DNA of 64,000 bases, taken from contig JAQFVV010000232.1 of NCBI GenBank assembly GCA_028023455.1, positions 1 to 64,000 on the forward strand, written 5' to 3'. A model generated the notes under the pieces. It searched no databases, was not told the DNA's origin, and saw only the letters and a program-made list of their open reading frames with translations. Source of the DNA: Epiperipatus broadwayi. Lineage: Eukaryota > Onychophora > Udeonychophora > Euonychophora > Peripatidae. This document shows, piece by piece, positions 1-10,671 of this stretch (positions are counted from its first letter, which is position 1; each line of letters opens with the position of its first letter). The translations under genes were made by a program, and so were the position numbers.

Positions 1-3000
1 ATCCAAGTTTAAACCCTACAAGGTCCAGTTCTAAAAGCTTTAAACAGAGAAAGAATGGGTCAACAATTATATGCTTTATTTGTTTGTGTGTTGATAGAAA
101 GGTAATACACACATTTAAACTATTTAATATTTAATTTTTCTTTAAAAAGCAAAGTTATAATGCATACATATAGGCAATGTATGTGTAAATTATTTATTTA
201 TTTTATATTTCAAATATTCAACATTTTAACTTTCTTTAAAACTAAGCTATGCTTGATCAATTCTAACATTTTATTCTATACTTTTATTTTGCTTTTCTTT
301 AATTATAAGTGGGATTTAAAAGTTACAGATTTAATTAAATAATTGGGTTATAATTACTAGGCTAGCAATTATAGTATTTAAGGATAGTTTATGAATGATT
401 TGAAAGAATGCAGGATGTGTGTACATTACATACAAAATTTTACATTTCCTAAATATTGAAAGAAAAGGAAGTATTAAATCTGTTAAATTATTTTTTTTGT
501 ACAATTTTTTTTTTGTTAAAAGAGGAAATCTGTTTAATCAGATATCGATCTTTGTAGTAAATTTTTTGTAAATGATTGTCACTTTGGAGCTATAATTTTT
601 GAAATTTTCTTATCAAGATCTAAAGAAGGAAGCTCAAAGATTTGAAGTGTTACCTGGATGTTGAAGTGTTACCTGGATGTTAAAAAGAAAAAAAAAACAA
701 AAGAAAGGAAATAAGAATTGAGTCTATTTTTTTTTTTTAAAACAAAAGTGTCTGGAAAAAGGATTAAACTTTTCAGTTGAAAAATACTTTGGTTGAAAAT
801 AAATTAGAGATCTAATTAAAACAAATTTGTCCAAAAATAGCAAGTGATGCTATCTCTGATTGGTTAAGGTAGCTAAAAATTGGATATAAAAAGCTGTCTT
901 GATTTATTATGATTATTGATTGATTTAGATTATTAAACTATCCAATTGAATGCTGAACATATAAAAAAATGGCTTGCTAGAAAAATTATATGTGTGTCCC
1001 ATCGATTCCGGACCATCTGGGGAAGCTGCACATCACATAGGAAAGAAAAGATGTTGTGTCTAAAATAATATTCTACACCTTTCAACTGACCAGATAAATA
1101 AGATGTTTTTAATAGAAGAAAGAAAGCATTCACCTGCATTCAAAGAAGATGAATTAATCTACTGATAAATATTAATCATCAAGTCCAATTAATTGTTACA
1201 ACAACTGATTTTAAACTCAAGAAAATTTACAAATGGGAAAACAACTGCTGTATTTCATACACATGCTTGACAGGAAGAGAAGAAAAATTAATATAATGAT
1301 TTCCAAATTATCCACTAAAGCAAATAACCTCAATAGAGTCACCATCATCAAATAGTTATCAACCTCAAGAAAGAGATTGTTCCCAGTAAAACGGAAATGG
1401 TAGCTGAGAAATATAAGCATTATACAAGACAAGTTTGAACCCTTGGAAATTCGCCACAAACAAAAAGATCGGTAATATGACTTTTTATATCTATTTTCTT
1501 TATGATCTCAATCTTAATAAACATTTTAGCGATAAAGTGGTATATTTTATTTAAAGAACTTTTAAAGACTATTCAGATCGATTAAAACAAGAATGTCTTA
1601 CTAATAATAACTTTGAGCTTCATAAATTATCTTGAATGTATGAAAATTATTTGTTTATTAATTTTACAATATTAATGTGTAAAACAATTTTTTTTTATGG
1701 TATTATGATTTTAGTTTTAACTAATATATTATTATTTTGGTTTTAAATAATATTTTGTTATCATGGGATAAAACACGCACATACATAATAATATTTTTAT
1801 ATGTGTATAATTGGAAGTGAATGTGTAATAATGAGTAGTATTAGAATATTAGATTATTTTGTTTCAAGTTCAGTATAGATTTCAGCGCTTGGAAGGGAGG
1901 GGGAGAAAATAATTTAAAACTTTTTTCTAAAACTGGCTCTTTCAATTTTACTAACATTTTTTTTTATTCTATTTACATGTTGGATTTTAAAGTATGTGTG
2001 CCAATGAGCAGATAATATTTTTTTTCAATACTTTTCTCATGGAGTGAAAATCATGGTTAATGTGACGTCCAACTTAATACAAAATACATTTGAAGGGAAA
2101 GGGGGAAGAACTTAAAATTAATCTGAGGATTGTAATATAATCAATTATTATTATTATTATTCATGTCAATTTTCATATTTATCTAGAAATTTTTATGTAT
2201 ACGTTAGAAATGTAGTAATAAATATTAGTTTGTTTTATTAAACGAGGCGTATATATTTCATTAAGTGTAGTCTTTGTTAAGTGTGATTATTCATCATCAT
2301 CAATGGTTGAATATTAGTTATTTAAGATATAAGTAAATATGCTAAAATTAAGCAATAATTATGAATTTCTTTATAAAAATTAGTTTTATGTTTGGGCTTA
2401 GTCCTAGAGCTGTAGTTGAAACCCTTGTCATTATTGTTATTATCATCATCATCATCATCATCAACGTTTTAATTAATGAGCTGTTTAAATGTTTAAAGGC
2501 CATAAATAAATATTAATTTCATAATATTTAGTGATCTCTTAGTATTATTATAACCACATCCCATCATCTATTTCATGCAAGGATGAGTGAATTGCCATCC
2601 TAAATTAGTTATATATAATCTGAGCTAGTGAACTTATAAAATATTGAAACACATTTGTTATGTTAAGATCTGAGAAATGATTTATGTCTAATATACTCCA
2701 CTTTGGTTTAAAGATGTTTTACTTTTACCTAAATATTAGTGCTTATAGTGATATGGCTCAAAAAGCAAAATCTCTCATTTTTATTAGAAATAAAGTACCA
2801 AAAAGGGATTCAAACCCGGTACATGTGAAAGGTTATTGGATATAACCATGTCTAGATTCAGATAATCTAGTGGCGCCCTGCTAGACCATATTCACTTAGT
2901 ATTTGTTTAAACATGCACTTAACATCAAACCAAGAAATGAAAGTGGATAAAACCTACTGCCTGTATACCTGAGTTATATTTTATTGAATTACTAGTGTAC

Positions 3001-3017
3001 TCACTTCACGTGATTTC
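1..3017 (+). repeat. Element A, 5' long terminal repeat (left part outside window)
   Basis: This stretch is repeated almost base for base at 6352..9378, with only scattered substitutions and homopolymer length changes. Both copies lie in direct orientation around an internal region with a gag-like ORF, so I read them as LTRs. By comparison with the 3' copy, about 110 bp of the LTR lie left of the window. The LTR carries short ATT and CAT microsatellites and a tRNA T-arm-like motif near 2810. The visible match stops at 3017, but a primer-binding-site-like sequence follows only at 3147, so the true LTR may extend to about 3146. An LTR of about 3.1 kb is very long for a Ty3/gypsy element. Confidence 0.85.
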
Positions 3018-3146
3018 CATAATAGATTTCCATATAATACTTATTGATAATAATTTGTTAATAATTTACTTATTTCTTTTAAATATTATGATCATTTTAA
3101 GGACTCCTTTAAATATTTCTTTGAGTAACTTTAATTTTGGTTACAA

Positions 3147-3164
3147 TGGACACCCAACTGGGGC
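3147..3164 (+). other. Element A primer-binding-site candidate
   Basis: The bases TGGACACCCAACTGGGGC follow a stretch ending TTACA, a common LTR terminus. They resemble the tRNA-Lys type primer site TGGCGCCCAACGTGGGGC, differing by a one-base insertion, a one-base deletion and a substitution. Similar sites sit at the corresponding places of the two other LTR elements in this window. The site is plausible but not proven. Confidence 0.5.
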
Positions 3165-4480
3165 CTGATATTTTGCCATATACCTGAAAAAGAGAGTCTA
3201 TAGAATGATGGGAGATGTGTGGTTAAAAATAGAGAAATTTTTTTTTAGTAAAATTTTTTTTTCAGTAAAAATTTTTTTTTTGTCTTACAAAATTTTCTTG
3301 GCCAAACAGTCTTATTTTGAATGATGATGTTTAATATGATTTAATTTTTCATTGATGATGATAAAATGGGTACAGCCATAAAACAGCTTGTTTTTTTTTT
3401 TTTTTATCAATTTTGAAAATAGAGATGAATATCACAACTTAAGACAAAGGTGAAATAAATAATAGAATTTTTTTTTGTGTGGAACATTAAAATGATTTAT
3501 TGCCAGATAGGATAGGCATAGTAATAGTGATGAATTATGGAATAGTAGTCTCATGTGTGTTTGGGAAGTTCATTTTGTAAAAAGTCTATGATTTTAGAGG
3601 TTTGATTGGATGGTTGATCGTTGGAGTTTGGTTGGTTAGATTGCAGTTTTGATGATGAGTGAAGAGTTTTGTCATTGCCTTGAGAATGCTATGTATTTCG
3701 TGTAACTTATGAATGATCAAACCCATTCACTGCTCCAACCCAATTTATATGTTATCTTTATTTTATCATGAGGCAGTAACAGCAGACCTGCCATGATACC
3801 AGCCTATAAGTCTCCAAGAGAGAGAGCATGGCATAGTTTTCCAATCAAGTTCATATGTTATTCTTATTTTATCATGAAGCAGTTAACAGTAGTCCTGCCA
3901 TGATATCAGCCTATAAGTCTCCAAGAGAGAGAGCAAGGTTTCGTTTGTGTAGTCTATAATAAGCAGGGCATTCCTTGATACTTGCCACATAAGACTCCAA
4001 GAGAGAGAGCAAGGCATAGTTTATCTACTTTAGCCCCTAAGACTTAAAATACATCTTTTATTGCAACAGAGTTTGTTTCATTCAATCAAGGGTTGTGGTA
4101 GTTAATAGTGATCGAATTGGGATGATCTTCTGAGTGCTCGTGATGCATTGTGTGATTATAGTGTTGTGACTGAATTCTTTTATTTATCTCAAGATTGTGA
4201 ACTGCTAGTCATTCTGTGGACTGTCAATATCTGTCGGATTTCTGGGAGAATGGATGAATGTATAATTTGGGCTATTACAGACAGACATGCACTATATAGA
4301 TTATTGTTGTGTAGTTCATTAAATAAGGATATTAAAATTTTTTTTTTTTTGTATTTGTAATGCATAATAAGGTGAAAATCAAATCAGTCAGTTAGTCAAA
4401 TATAGGTGTCAGACAGGGAGAAGATGTGTGGATTTCTGATGGTCATGGAAGTACAGATGGGATATATATAGTTTTATAAC
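3165..4480 (+). other. Element A untranslated leader with ~107-bp tandem repeat
   Basis: This stretch lies between the primer site and the ORF start and has no convincing ORF. From about 3749 to 4020 it holds a degenerate tandem repeat. The phrase CTCCAAGAGAGAGAG recurs at about 3812, 3919 and 3995, each time preceded by a diverged copy of a segment about TATGTTAT, a poly-pyrimidine run and CATGATA. Spacing is 107 bp and then about 76 bp, so the third unit is shortened. Function is unknown; a packaging or dimerisation role is only a guess from its position. Confidence 0.6.
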
Positions 4481-5920
4481 ATGAGTGAACTAAATTATAA
4501 TATGGAAGAGGCTCAGATAGCAAAGATAGCACCATCAGACATGGACATGATAATGCAGATGCTCAGAAGTATGAGAGAGGAGAGTAAGCAAAGTATGATA
4601 AATCTAGAACAAAAGATGGAGAAAAGTCTAGAGAGTCTAAGAGAAGAGAGTAAGAAAAGTATGGAAAGTCTAGGACAAAGGATATGTCAATCCATAGAGA
4701 GCATAATAGAAGGTAGTCAAAGATCACTAGTGTTAAAAGATAAGCTAGATTGTCAGACTACTGATAATAGAGAAAGGAGCGAGAGATTAGAGGAAGAAAT
4801 AGGTAAATCAGCTAATATACTGATAGAGGAGAGTAGATCACAAGAAGTGGAAAGGCCAATAGTAGCCATAAAATCTAATCTCTCAGTAAAAAGAATACAT
4901 GAGGTGATGGACAGAGAGCAGATTGGGATAGATCATGAAGTGAAAAGAAGGAAACGAGAATTGGAAGAAAAACTTCATGCATCCAATAAGATGATTGATT
5001 TAAGAGAGGCAATAATGGAGATGAAACCAGTTATTTTAGAAAGAGAACAAAAGTTTCAACAGTCTGTAGTTCTCAATCTAGTAACTAACCAGCATGTGTG
5101 GTTTCAAAAATCTGTCTTCTTAAATAGATTGGAGATACCTTATATATGGTATAGAGAGGCAATCTCTCTGAAAAATGTAAATGTCCAAATCTCTCTGAAA
5201 AATTCAACTGCTCTGGAAAAGTCAAAAATAAGTTATATCTGGTACAGAGAGGCAATCTCTCTGAAGAATGTAAATGTCCAGTGTGTATCAGACAGAGAAT
5301 CAATCTCTCTGAAAAATTTAAATGCTCTGTTAAATTTAAGTGTGCCTTATATTTGGTACAAAGAGTCAACCTTTTTAGAGAGTTTAAAAATAAATTATAC
5401 ATGGCACAGAGAGTCAATCTCTCTGAAGAGTTTTAATGTCCATTATACATGGTACAAAGAAAATATCTCTCTGAAAAATGTAAATGCTCTGGAAATTTTA
5501 AATGTGCCTTATATATGGTACAAAGAGTCAACATTTTTAGAAAGTTTAAAAATAAATTATACATGGCACAGAGAATCAATCTCTCTGGAAGATGTAAGGA
5601 TAAATGATATCTGGTATAAAAAGCCAACCTCTCTAGAAAACTTCAAAGTGCCTTATGTATGGTACAGGGAGTCAATCTTTCTAGAAAGTTTAAAAATAAA
5701 GTATGTATGGTATAGAGAGTCAATCTCTCTGAAAAACTTCAAGGCATATTACATAAGGTACCAAGAGTCCATATTTCTAAATGGAGTTTGTAATAGGAGG
5801 TTATATAAAATAAAACCTCCAGATATGTTTTATAAATATCCAGTCAAGATGAAAAATGGAAATATTAAAAAGGGACTGGATGTACAGGTGCATTTTTATG
5901 CAGACCACAATATGGTTTGA
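4481..5920 (+). CDS. Gag-like coiled-coil protein with 16-residue repeat array (element A)
   Basis: This is the only long open frame in element A, at 479 codons. Residues about 20-190 are rich in E, K, S, Q and M and predicted by eye to form coiled coil. A 22-residue repeat there starts with REESK at residues 32 and 54 and has a diverged third copy at 76. From about residue 204 to 441 a second array begins, built on a 16-residue unit, roughly Y-x-W-Y-R-E-S-I-S-L-K-N. Aromatic positions recur every 48 bp: 5099 and 5147, 5354 to 5450, and 5516 to 5756. No zinc knuckle, protease DSG or capsid WW motif is seen. The charged coiled-coil start resembles N-termini of Gag in some gypsy elements, so 'gag-like' is inference from position. 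I do not recognise the repeat array. The frame is open although pol is lost, which hints at retained function. The start is the first ATG after the leader. Confidence 0.75.
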   Translation: MSELNYNMEEAQIAKIAPSDMDMIMQMLRSMREESKQSMINLEQKMEKSLESLREESKKSMESLGQRICQSIESIIEGSQRSLVLKDKLDCQTTDNRERSERLEEEIGKSANILIEESRSQEVERPIVAIKSNLSVKRIHEVMDREQIGIDHEVKRRKRELEEKLHASNKMIDLREAIMEMKPVILEREQKFQQSVVLNLVTNQHVWFQKSVFLNRLEIPYIWYREAISLKNVNVQISLKNSTALEKSKISYIWYREAISLKNVNVQCVSDRESISLKNLNALLNLSVPYIWYKESTFLESLKINYTWHRESISLKSFNVHYTWYKENISLKNVNALEILNVPYIWYKESTFLESLKINYTWHRESISLEDVRINDIWYKKPTSLENFKVPYVWYRESIFLESLKIKYVWYRESISLKNFKAYYIRYQESIFLNGVCNRRLYKIKPPDMFYKYPVKMKNGNIKKGLDVQVHFYADHNMV

Positions 5921-6044
5921 AAAGAAAAAGCCATTCCAAATTACCAAGAAAATAGGGGAGAATGCCTTTATGCTTGCTGCTCTTGATGGGAATAAGGGGA
6001 CCTATAATGCTAGGAGTTTGATCCCTTATACTTCAGCAGAATAG
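5916..6044 (+). pseudogene. Element A pol C-terminal remnant
   Basis: In a frame different from the preceding ORF, this short stretch encodes a motif around PFQITKKIGENAF followed by YNARSLIPY. It matches the very end of the integrase of element B in this window (EGPYTICRNQGDNAF followed by YNARSLKP). Such tails close the pol polyprotein of many Ty3/gypsy elements. Protease, RT, RNase H and integrase core should lie before it but are absent: the gag-like ORF runs directly into the tail. This indicates an internal deletion of some 3 kb compared with a full element. The tail ends about 180 bp before the polypurine tract. Confidence 0.8.
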
Positions 6045-6226
6045 CCTGGCAAAGATCTCCAAATAAATTATTTTTAGTTTTTTTTTTTTTTTTAATGAAA
6101 AATATATTTACCAGTAGTTAATTTTTTTTATATATATATTATAAGTGTTTATTATTATTAGTGTATTTATTGGTTAGGATTTTTTTTTTAAATATAGTTA
6201 AAACAAAAGTGCTGATGATTTTATCC

Positions 6227-6240
6227 GAAGGGGGAGAAAG
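6227..6240 (+). other. Element A polypurine tract
   Basis: The run GAAGGGGGAGAAAG lies directly before TTGTGCC, where the 3' LTR is inferred to start with TG at 6242. In LTR retroelements this tract primes plus-strand DNA synthesis. It fixes the orientation of element A as +. Confidence 0.7.
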
Positions 6241-6241
6241 T

Positions 6242-9200
6242 TGTGCCATTACAATTTGGTCACTAGCCAAATTTATAGTAATGTGCATGTAGAAAAGGTC
6301 AAACAAAATCATCATCACAATTTTATATAACCATAAAGGAAGTTGTAGGGCATCCAAGTTTAAACCCTACAAGGTCCAGTTCTAAAAGCTTTAAACAGAG
6401 AAAGAATGGGTCAACAATTATATGCTTTATTTGTTTGTGTGTTGATAGAAAGGTAATACACACATTTAAACTATTTAATATTTAATTTTTCTTTAAAAAG
6501 CAAAGTTATAATGCATACATATAGGCAATGTATGTGTAAATTATTTATTTGTTTTATATTTCAAATATTCAACATTTTAACTTTCTTTAAAACTAAGCTA
6601 TGCTTGATCAATTCTAACATTTTATTCTATACTTTTATTTTGCTTTTCTTTAATTATAAGTGGGATTTAAAAGTTACAGATTTAATTAAATAATTGGGTT
6701 ATAATTACTAGGCTAGCAATTATAGTATTTAAGGTTAGTTTATGAATGATTTGAAAGAATGCAGGATGTGTGTACATTACATACAAAATTTTACATTTCC
6801 TAAATATTGAAAGAAAAGGAAGTATTAAATCTGTTAAATTATTTTTTTTGTACAATTTTTTTTTTGTTAAAAGAGGAAATCTGTTTAATCAGATATCGAT
6901 CTTTGTAGTAAATTTTTTGTAAATGATTGTCACTTTGGAGCTATAATTTTTGAAATTTTCTTATCAAGATCTAAAGAAGGAAGCTCAAAGATTTGAAGTG
7001 TTACCTGGATGTTGAAGTGTTACCTGGATGTTAAAAAGAAAAAAAAAAAAAACAAAAGAAAGGAAATAAGAATTGAGTCTATTTTTTTTTTTAAAACAAA
7101 AGTGTCTGGAAAAAGGATTAAACTTTTCAGTTGAAAAATACTTTGGTTGAAAATAAATTAGAGATCTAATTAAAACAAATTTGTCCAAAAATAGCAAGTG
7201 ATGCTATCTCTGATTGGTTAAGGTAGCTAAAAATTGGATATAAAAAGCTGTCTTGATTTATTATTATTATTGATTGATTTAGATTATTAAACTATCCAAT
7301 TGAATGCTGAAAATATAAAAAAATGGCTTGCTAGAAAAATTATATGTATGTCCCATCGGTTCCGGACCATCTGGGGAAGCTGCACATCACATAGGAAAGA
7401 AAAGATGTTGTGTCTAAAATAATATTCTACACCTTTCAACTGACCAGATAAATAAGATGTTTTTAATAGAAGAAAGAAAGCATTCACCTGCATTCAAAGA
7501 AGATGAATTAATCTACTGATAAATATTAATCATCAAGTCCAATTAATTGTTACAACAACTGATTTTAAACTCAAGAAAATTTACAAATGGGAAAACAACT
7601 GCTGTATTTCATCCACATGCTTGACAGGAAGAGAAGAAAAATTAATATAATGATTTCCAAATTATCCACTAAAGCAAATAACCTCAATAGAGTCACCATC
7701 ATCAAATAGTTATCAACCTCAAGAAAGAGATTGTTCCCAGTAAAACGGAAATGGTAGCTGAGAAATATAAGCATTATACAAGACAAGTTTGAACCCTTGG
7801 AAATTCGCCACAAACAAAAAGATCGGTAATATGACTTTTTATATCTATTTTCTTTATGATATCAGTCTTAATAAACATTTTAGCAATAAAGTGGTATATT
7901 TTATTTAAAGAACTTTTAAAGACTATTCAGATCGATTAAAACAAGAATGTCTTACTAATAATAACTTTGAGCTTCATAAATGATCTTGAATGTATGAAAA
8001 TTATTTGTTTATTAATTTTACAATATTAATGTGTAAAACAATTTTTTTTTATGGTATTATGATTTTAGTTTTAACTAATATATTATTATTTTGGTTTTAA
8101 ATAATATTTTGTTATCATGGGATAAAACACGCACATACATAATAATATTTTTATATGTGTATAATTGGAAGTGAATGTGGAATAATGAGTAGTATTAGAA
8201 TATTAGATTATTTTGTTTCAAGTTCAGTATAGATTTCAGCGCTTGGAAGGGAGGGGGAGAAAATAATTTAAAACTTTTTCTAAAACTTGCTCTTTCAATT
8301 TTACTAACATTTTTTTTTCATTCTATTTACATGTTGGATTTTAAAGTATGTGTGCTAATGAGCAGATAATATTTTTTTTTTTTTTGAAATACTTTTCTCA
8401 TGGAGTGAAAATCATGGTTAATGTGACGTCCAACTTAATACAAAATACATTTGAAGGGAAAGGGGGAAGAACTTAAAATTAATCTGAGGATTGTAATATA
8501 ATCAATTATTATTATTATTATTCATGTCAATTTTCATATTTATCTAGAAATTTTTATGTATATGTTAGAAATGTAGTAATAAATATTAGTTTGTTTTATT
8601 AAACGAGGCGTATATATTTCATTAAGTGTAGTCTTTGTTAAGTGTGATTATTCATCATCATCAATGGTTGAATATTAGTTATTTAAGATATAAGTAAATA
8701 TGCTAAAATTAAGCAATAATTATGAATTTCTTTATAAAAATTAGTTTTATGTTTAGGCTTAGTCCTAGAGCTGTAGTTGAAACCCTTGTCATTATTGTTA
8801 TTATCATCATCATCATCATCATCAACGTTTTAATTAATGAGCTGTTTAACTGTTTAAAGGCCATAAATAAATATTGATTTCATAATATTTAGTGATCTCT
8901 TAGTATTATTATAACCACATCCCATCATCTATTTCATGCAAGGATGAGTGAATTGCCATCCTAAATTAGTTATATATAATCTGAGCTAGTGAACTTATAA
9001 AATATTGAAACACATTTGTTATGTTAAGATCTGAGAAATGATTTATGTCTAATATACTCCACTTTGGTTTAAAGATGTTTTACTTTTACCTAAATATTAG
9101 TGCTTATAGTGATATGGCTCAAAAAGCAAAATCTCTCATTTTTATTAGAAATAAAGTACCAAAAAGGGATTCAAACCCGGTACATGTGAAAGGTTATTGG

Positions 9201-9378
9201 ATATAACCATGTCTAGATTCAGATAATCTAGTGGCGCCCTGCTAGACCATATTCACTTAGTATTTGTTTAAACATGCACTTAACATCAAACCAAGAAATG
9301 AAAGTGGATAAAACCTACTGCCTGTATACCTGAGTTATATTTTATTGAATTATTAGTGTACTCACCTCACGTGATTTC
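6242..9378 (+). repeat. Element A, 3' long terminal repeat
   Basis: This copy runs from the TG after the polypurine tract to the end of similarity with the 5' copy (6352..9378 against 1..3017). It shares the same microsatellites, the same T-arm-like motif (about 9170) and the same anonymous short frames on both strands, which are not genes. The high identity points to a recent insertion or recent gene conversion. Beyond 9378 the flank differs from what follows 3017. If the 5' LTR really ends at 3146, this copy lacks its last ~130 bp. Confidence 0.8.
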
Positions 9379-10440
9379 ATATACCTGTAATACATTGTTT
9401 TAATACTGGTTATTAACAATTTCCCCATAATTCTTGATAGTGTTATATTTTGAACCTTTACTTAGTTATTTCATATACATAAAAACTCACAAACTTTAGC
9501 ATAATAATTGTCAGAAATTTTAGAAATTGCATAAAAATTGATATTACTCCATTATGTAATGATTTATTTTATTTAGTAAATATTCAGAAAATACATTATA
9601 AGTGAATGAGGTATAAAGTATGAAATACTTTATATAAATCTAAAATATTCATTCTGCCTACATTGACAAATATGAATATACTTTTTTTGCTCTGAATTTA
9701 AATTTGTGTTCTTTTATACTCTTAATAAATATAAATTTGTGTTCTTTTATACTCTGTTAATATATATATTGTATCAATGTAGGTCATTACATAATATTTT
9801 TAGCATTTATTAAGAGTAAATTTTAGTGAAAGAAATTTTAGAAAATATTATTTTTAAAGTTTGAAAAAAAAAAAAAGGATTTTCATGAAAGTTTGAGAAA
9901 AAGAACAAAAGAAAAGGAGGAGAAAGATTTCAATAATAAATAATAATTAATGGGGAAAACGATTAACATATATATTTTTTAAATTAATGTATAACATAAA
10001 TATCTCATTTTTGTCTTATAATATGGAATGTGTGTATCTATAAATAAAATGTAAAAGAAAGGAATTTTCTTAAAAATAATAAAATTGAAAGCTTATGCAA
10101 TGCGAATGAAAGAACTTAAAACTTAAAATCAAAACAAAGGAAATATAATTAACAAACAAAGAGATGAAGTACTACTGTTTGATTAAAATAAAAAAAACCA
10201 ATGGAAAGACTATAACTAATCTTAAACTCTTAAATAAAAGCAATAAAAATCCAATAGGATTGCAGCAGATTGCTCAATCGATCCTCAGATAAGGAACACT
10301 GTCTATATGAGGGAAATTTCGTATTATAATCATTCAATTTTATTCATTCATAAAAAAATCATTAATTAATAATTAATCAGAAGTGATCAAAATTTGATCC
10401 AAAAATATTGAAATAACTAAGAATGAACGTCCTATCATAT
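9379..10440. other. AT-rich DNA, no gene seen
   Basis: I see no coding region here. The only structure is a 23-bp direct repeat (AAATTTGTGTTCTTTTATAC plus CT) at about 9700 and 9732. Confidence 0.6.
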
Positions 10441-10671
10441 AAAATGCGTGGCTGAATCCATCGGATCATGCGGCTGGCCTGAACCTTCTCTGCAGTAACA
10501 TCAGCAGTTAGTTCGAGGGAGAAATCATGTTTGTGTGAAACTGGGAATCATCGGAGTGTCCATGCCAAGATCCACAAGTAAATTCGTATGCATACCAACC
10601 GGTTGGAATCAGGAGAACCAGCAGAAGCTACGTTGCCCTATTCGCATATGAAAGTGTTCAAATCCTAGGTA
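10441..10671 (+). other. GC-richer exon-like island, possible SH3 start
   Basis: This stretch is clearly richer in G+C than its surroundings and ends at CCTAG followed by GTAAAT, a good splice-donor context. In the frame open from about 10545 to the donor, the translation ends SYVALFAYES, resembling the first strand of SH3 domains (ALYDYE). A stop lies upstream in that frame, and no acceptor or next exon was identified. The resemblance is short and could be chance. An unrecognised repeat is an equally good explanation. Confidence 0.25.

Noticed and set aside
160-342. 60-codon frame repeated at 6511..6693
   Set aside because: It lies inside the element A LTR, is extremely AT-biased and has no motif. 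It repeats only because the LTR repeats.
3749-4020. CRISPR-like array
   Set aside because: Spacing is irregular, units are long and diverged, and the context is a eukaryotic retroelement leader.
5085-5417. Minus-strand frame opposite the 48-bp repeat array
   Set aside because: It stays open only because the repeat lacks stop patterns in that frame. The sense strand has the gag-like ORF and the element's signals.
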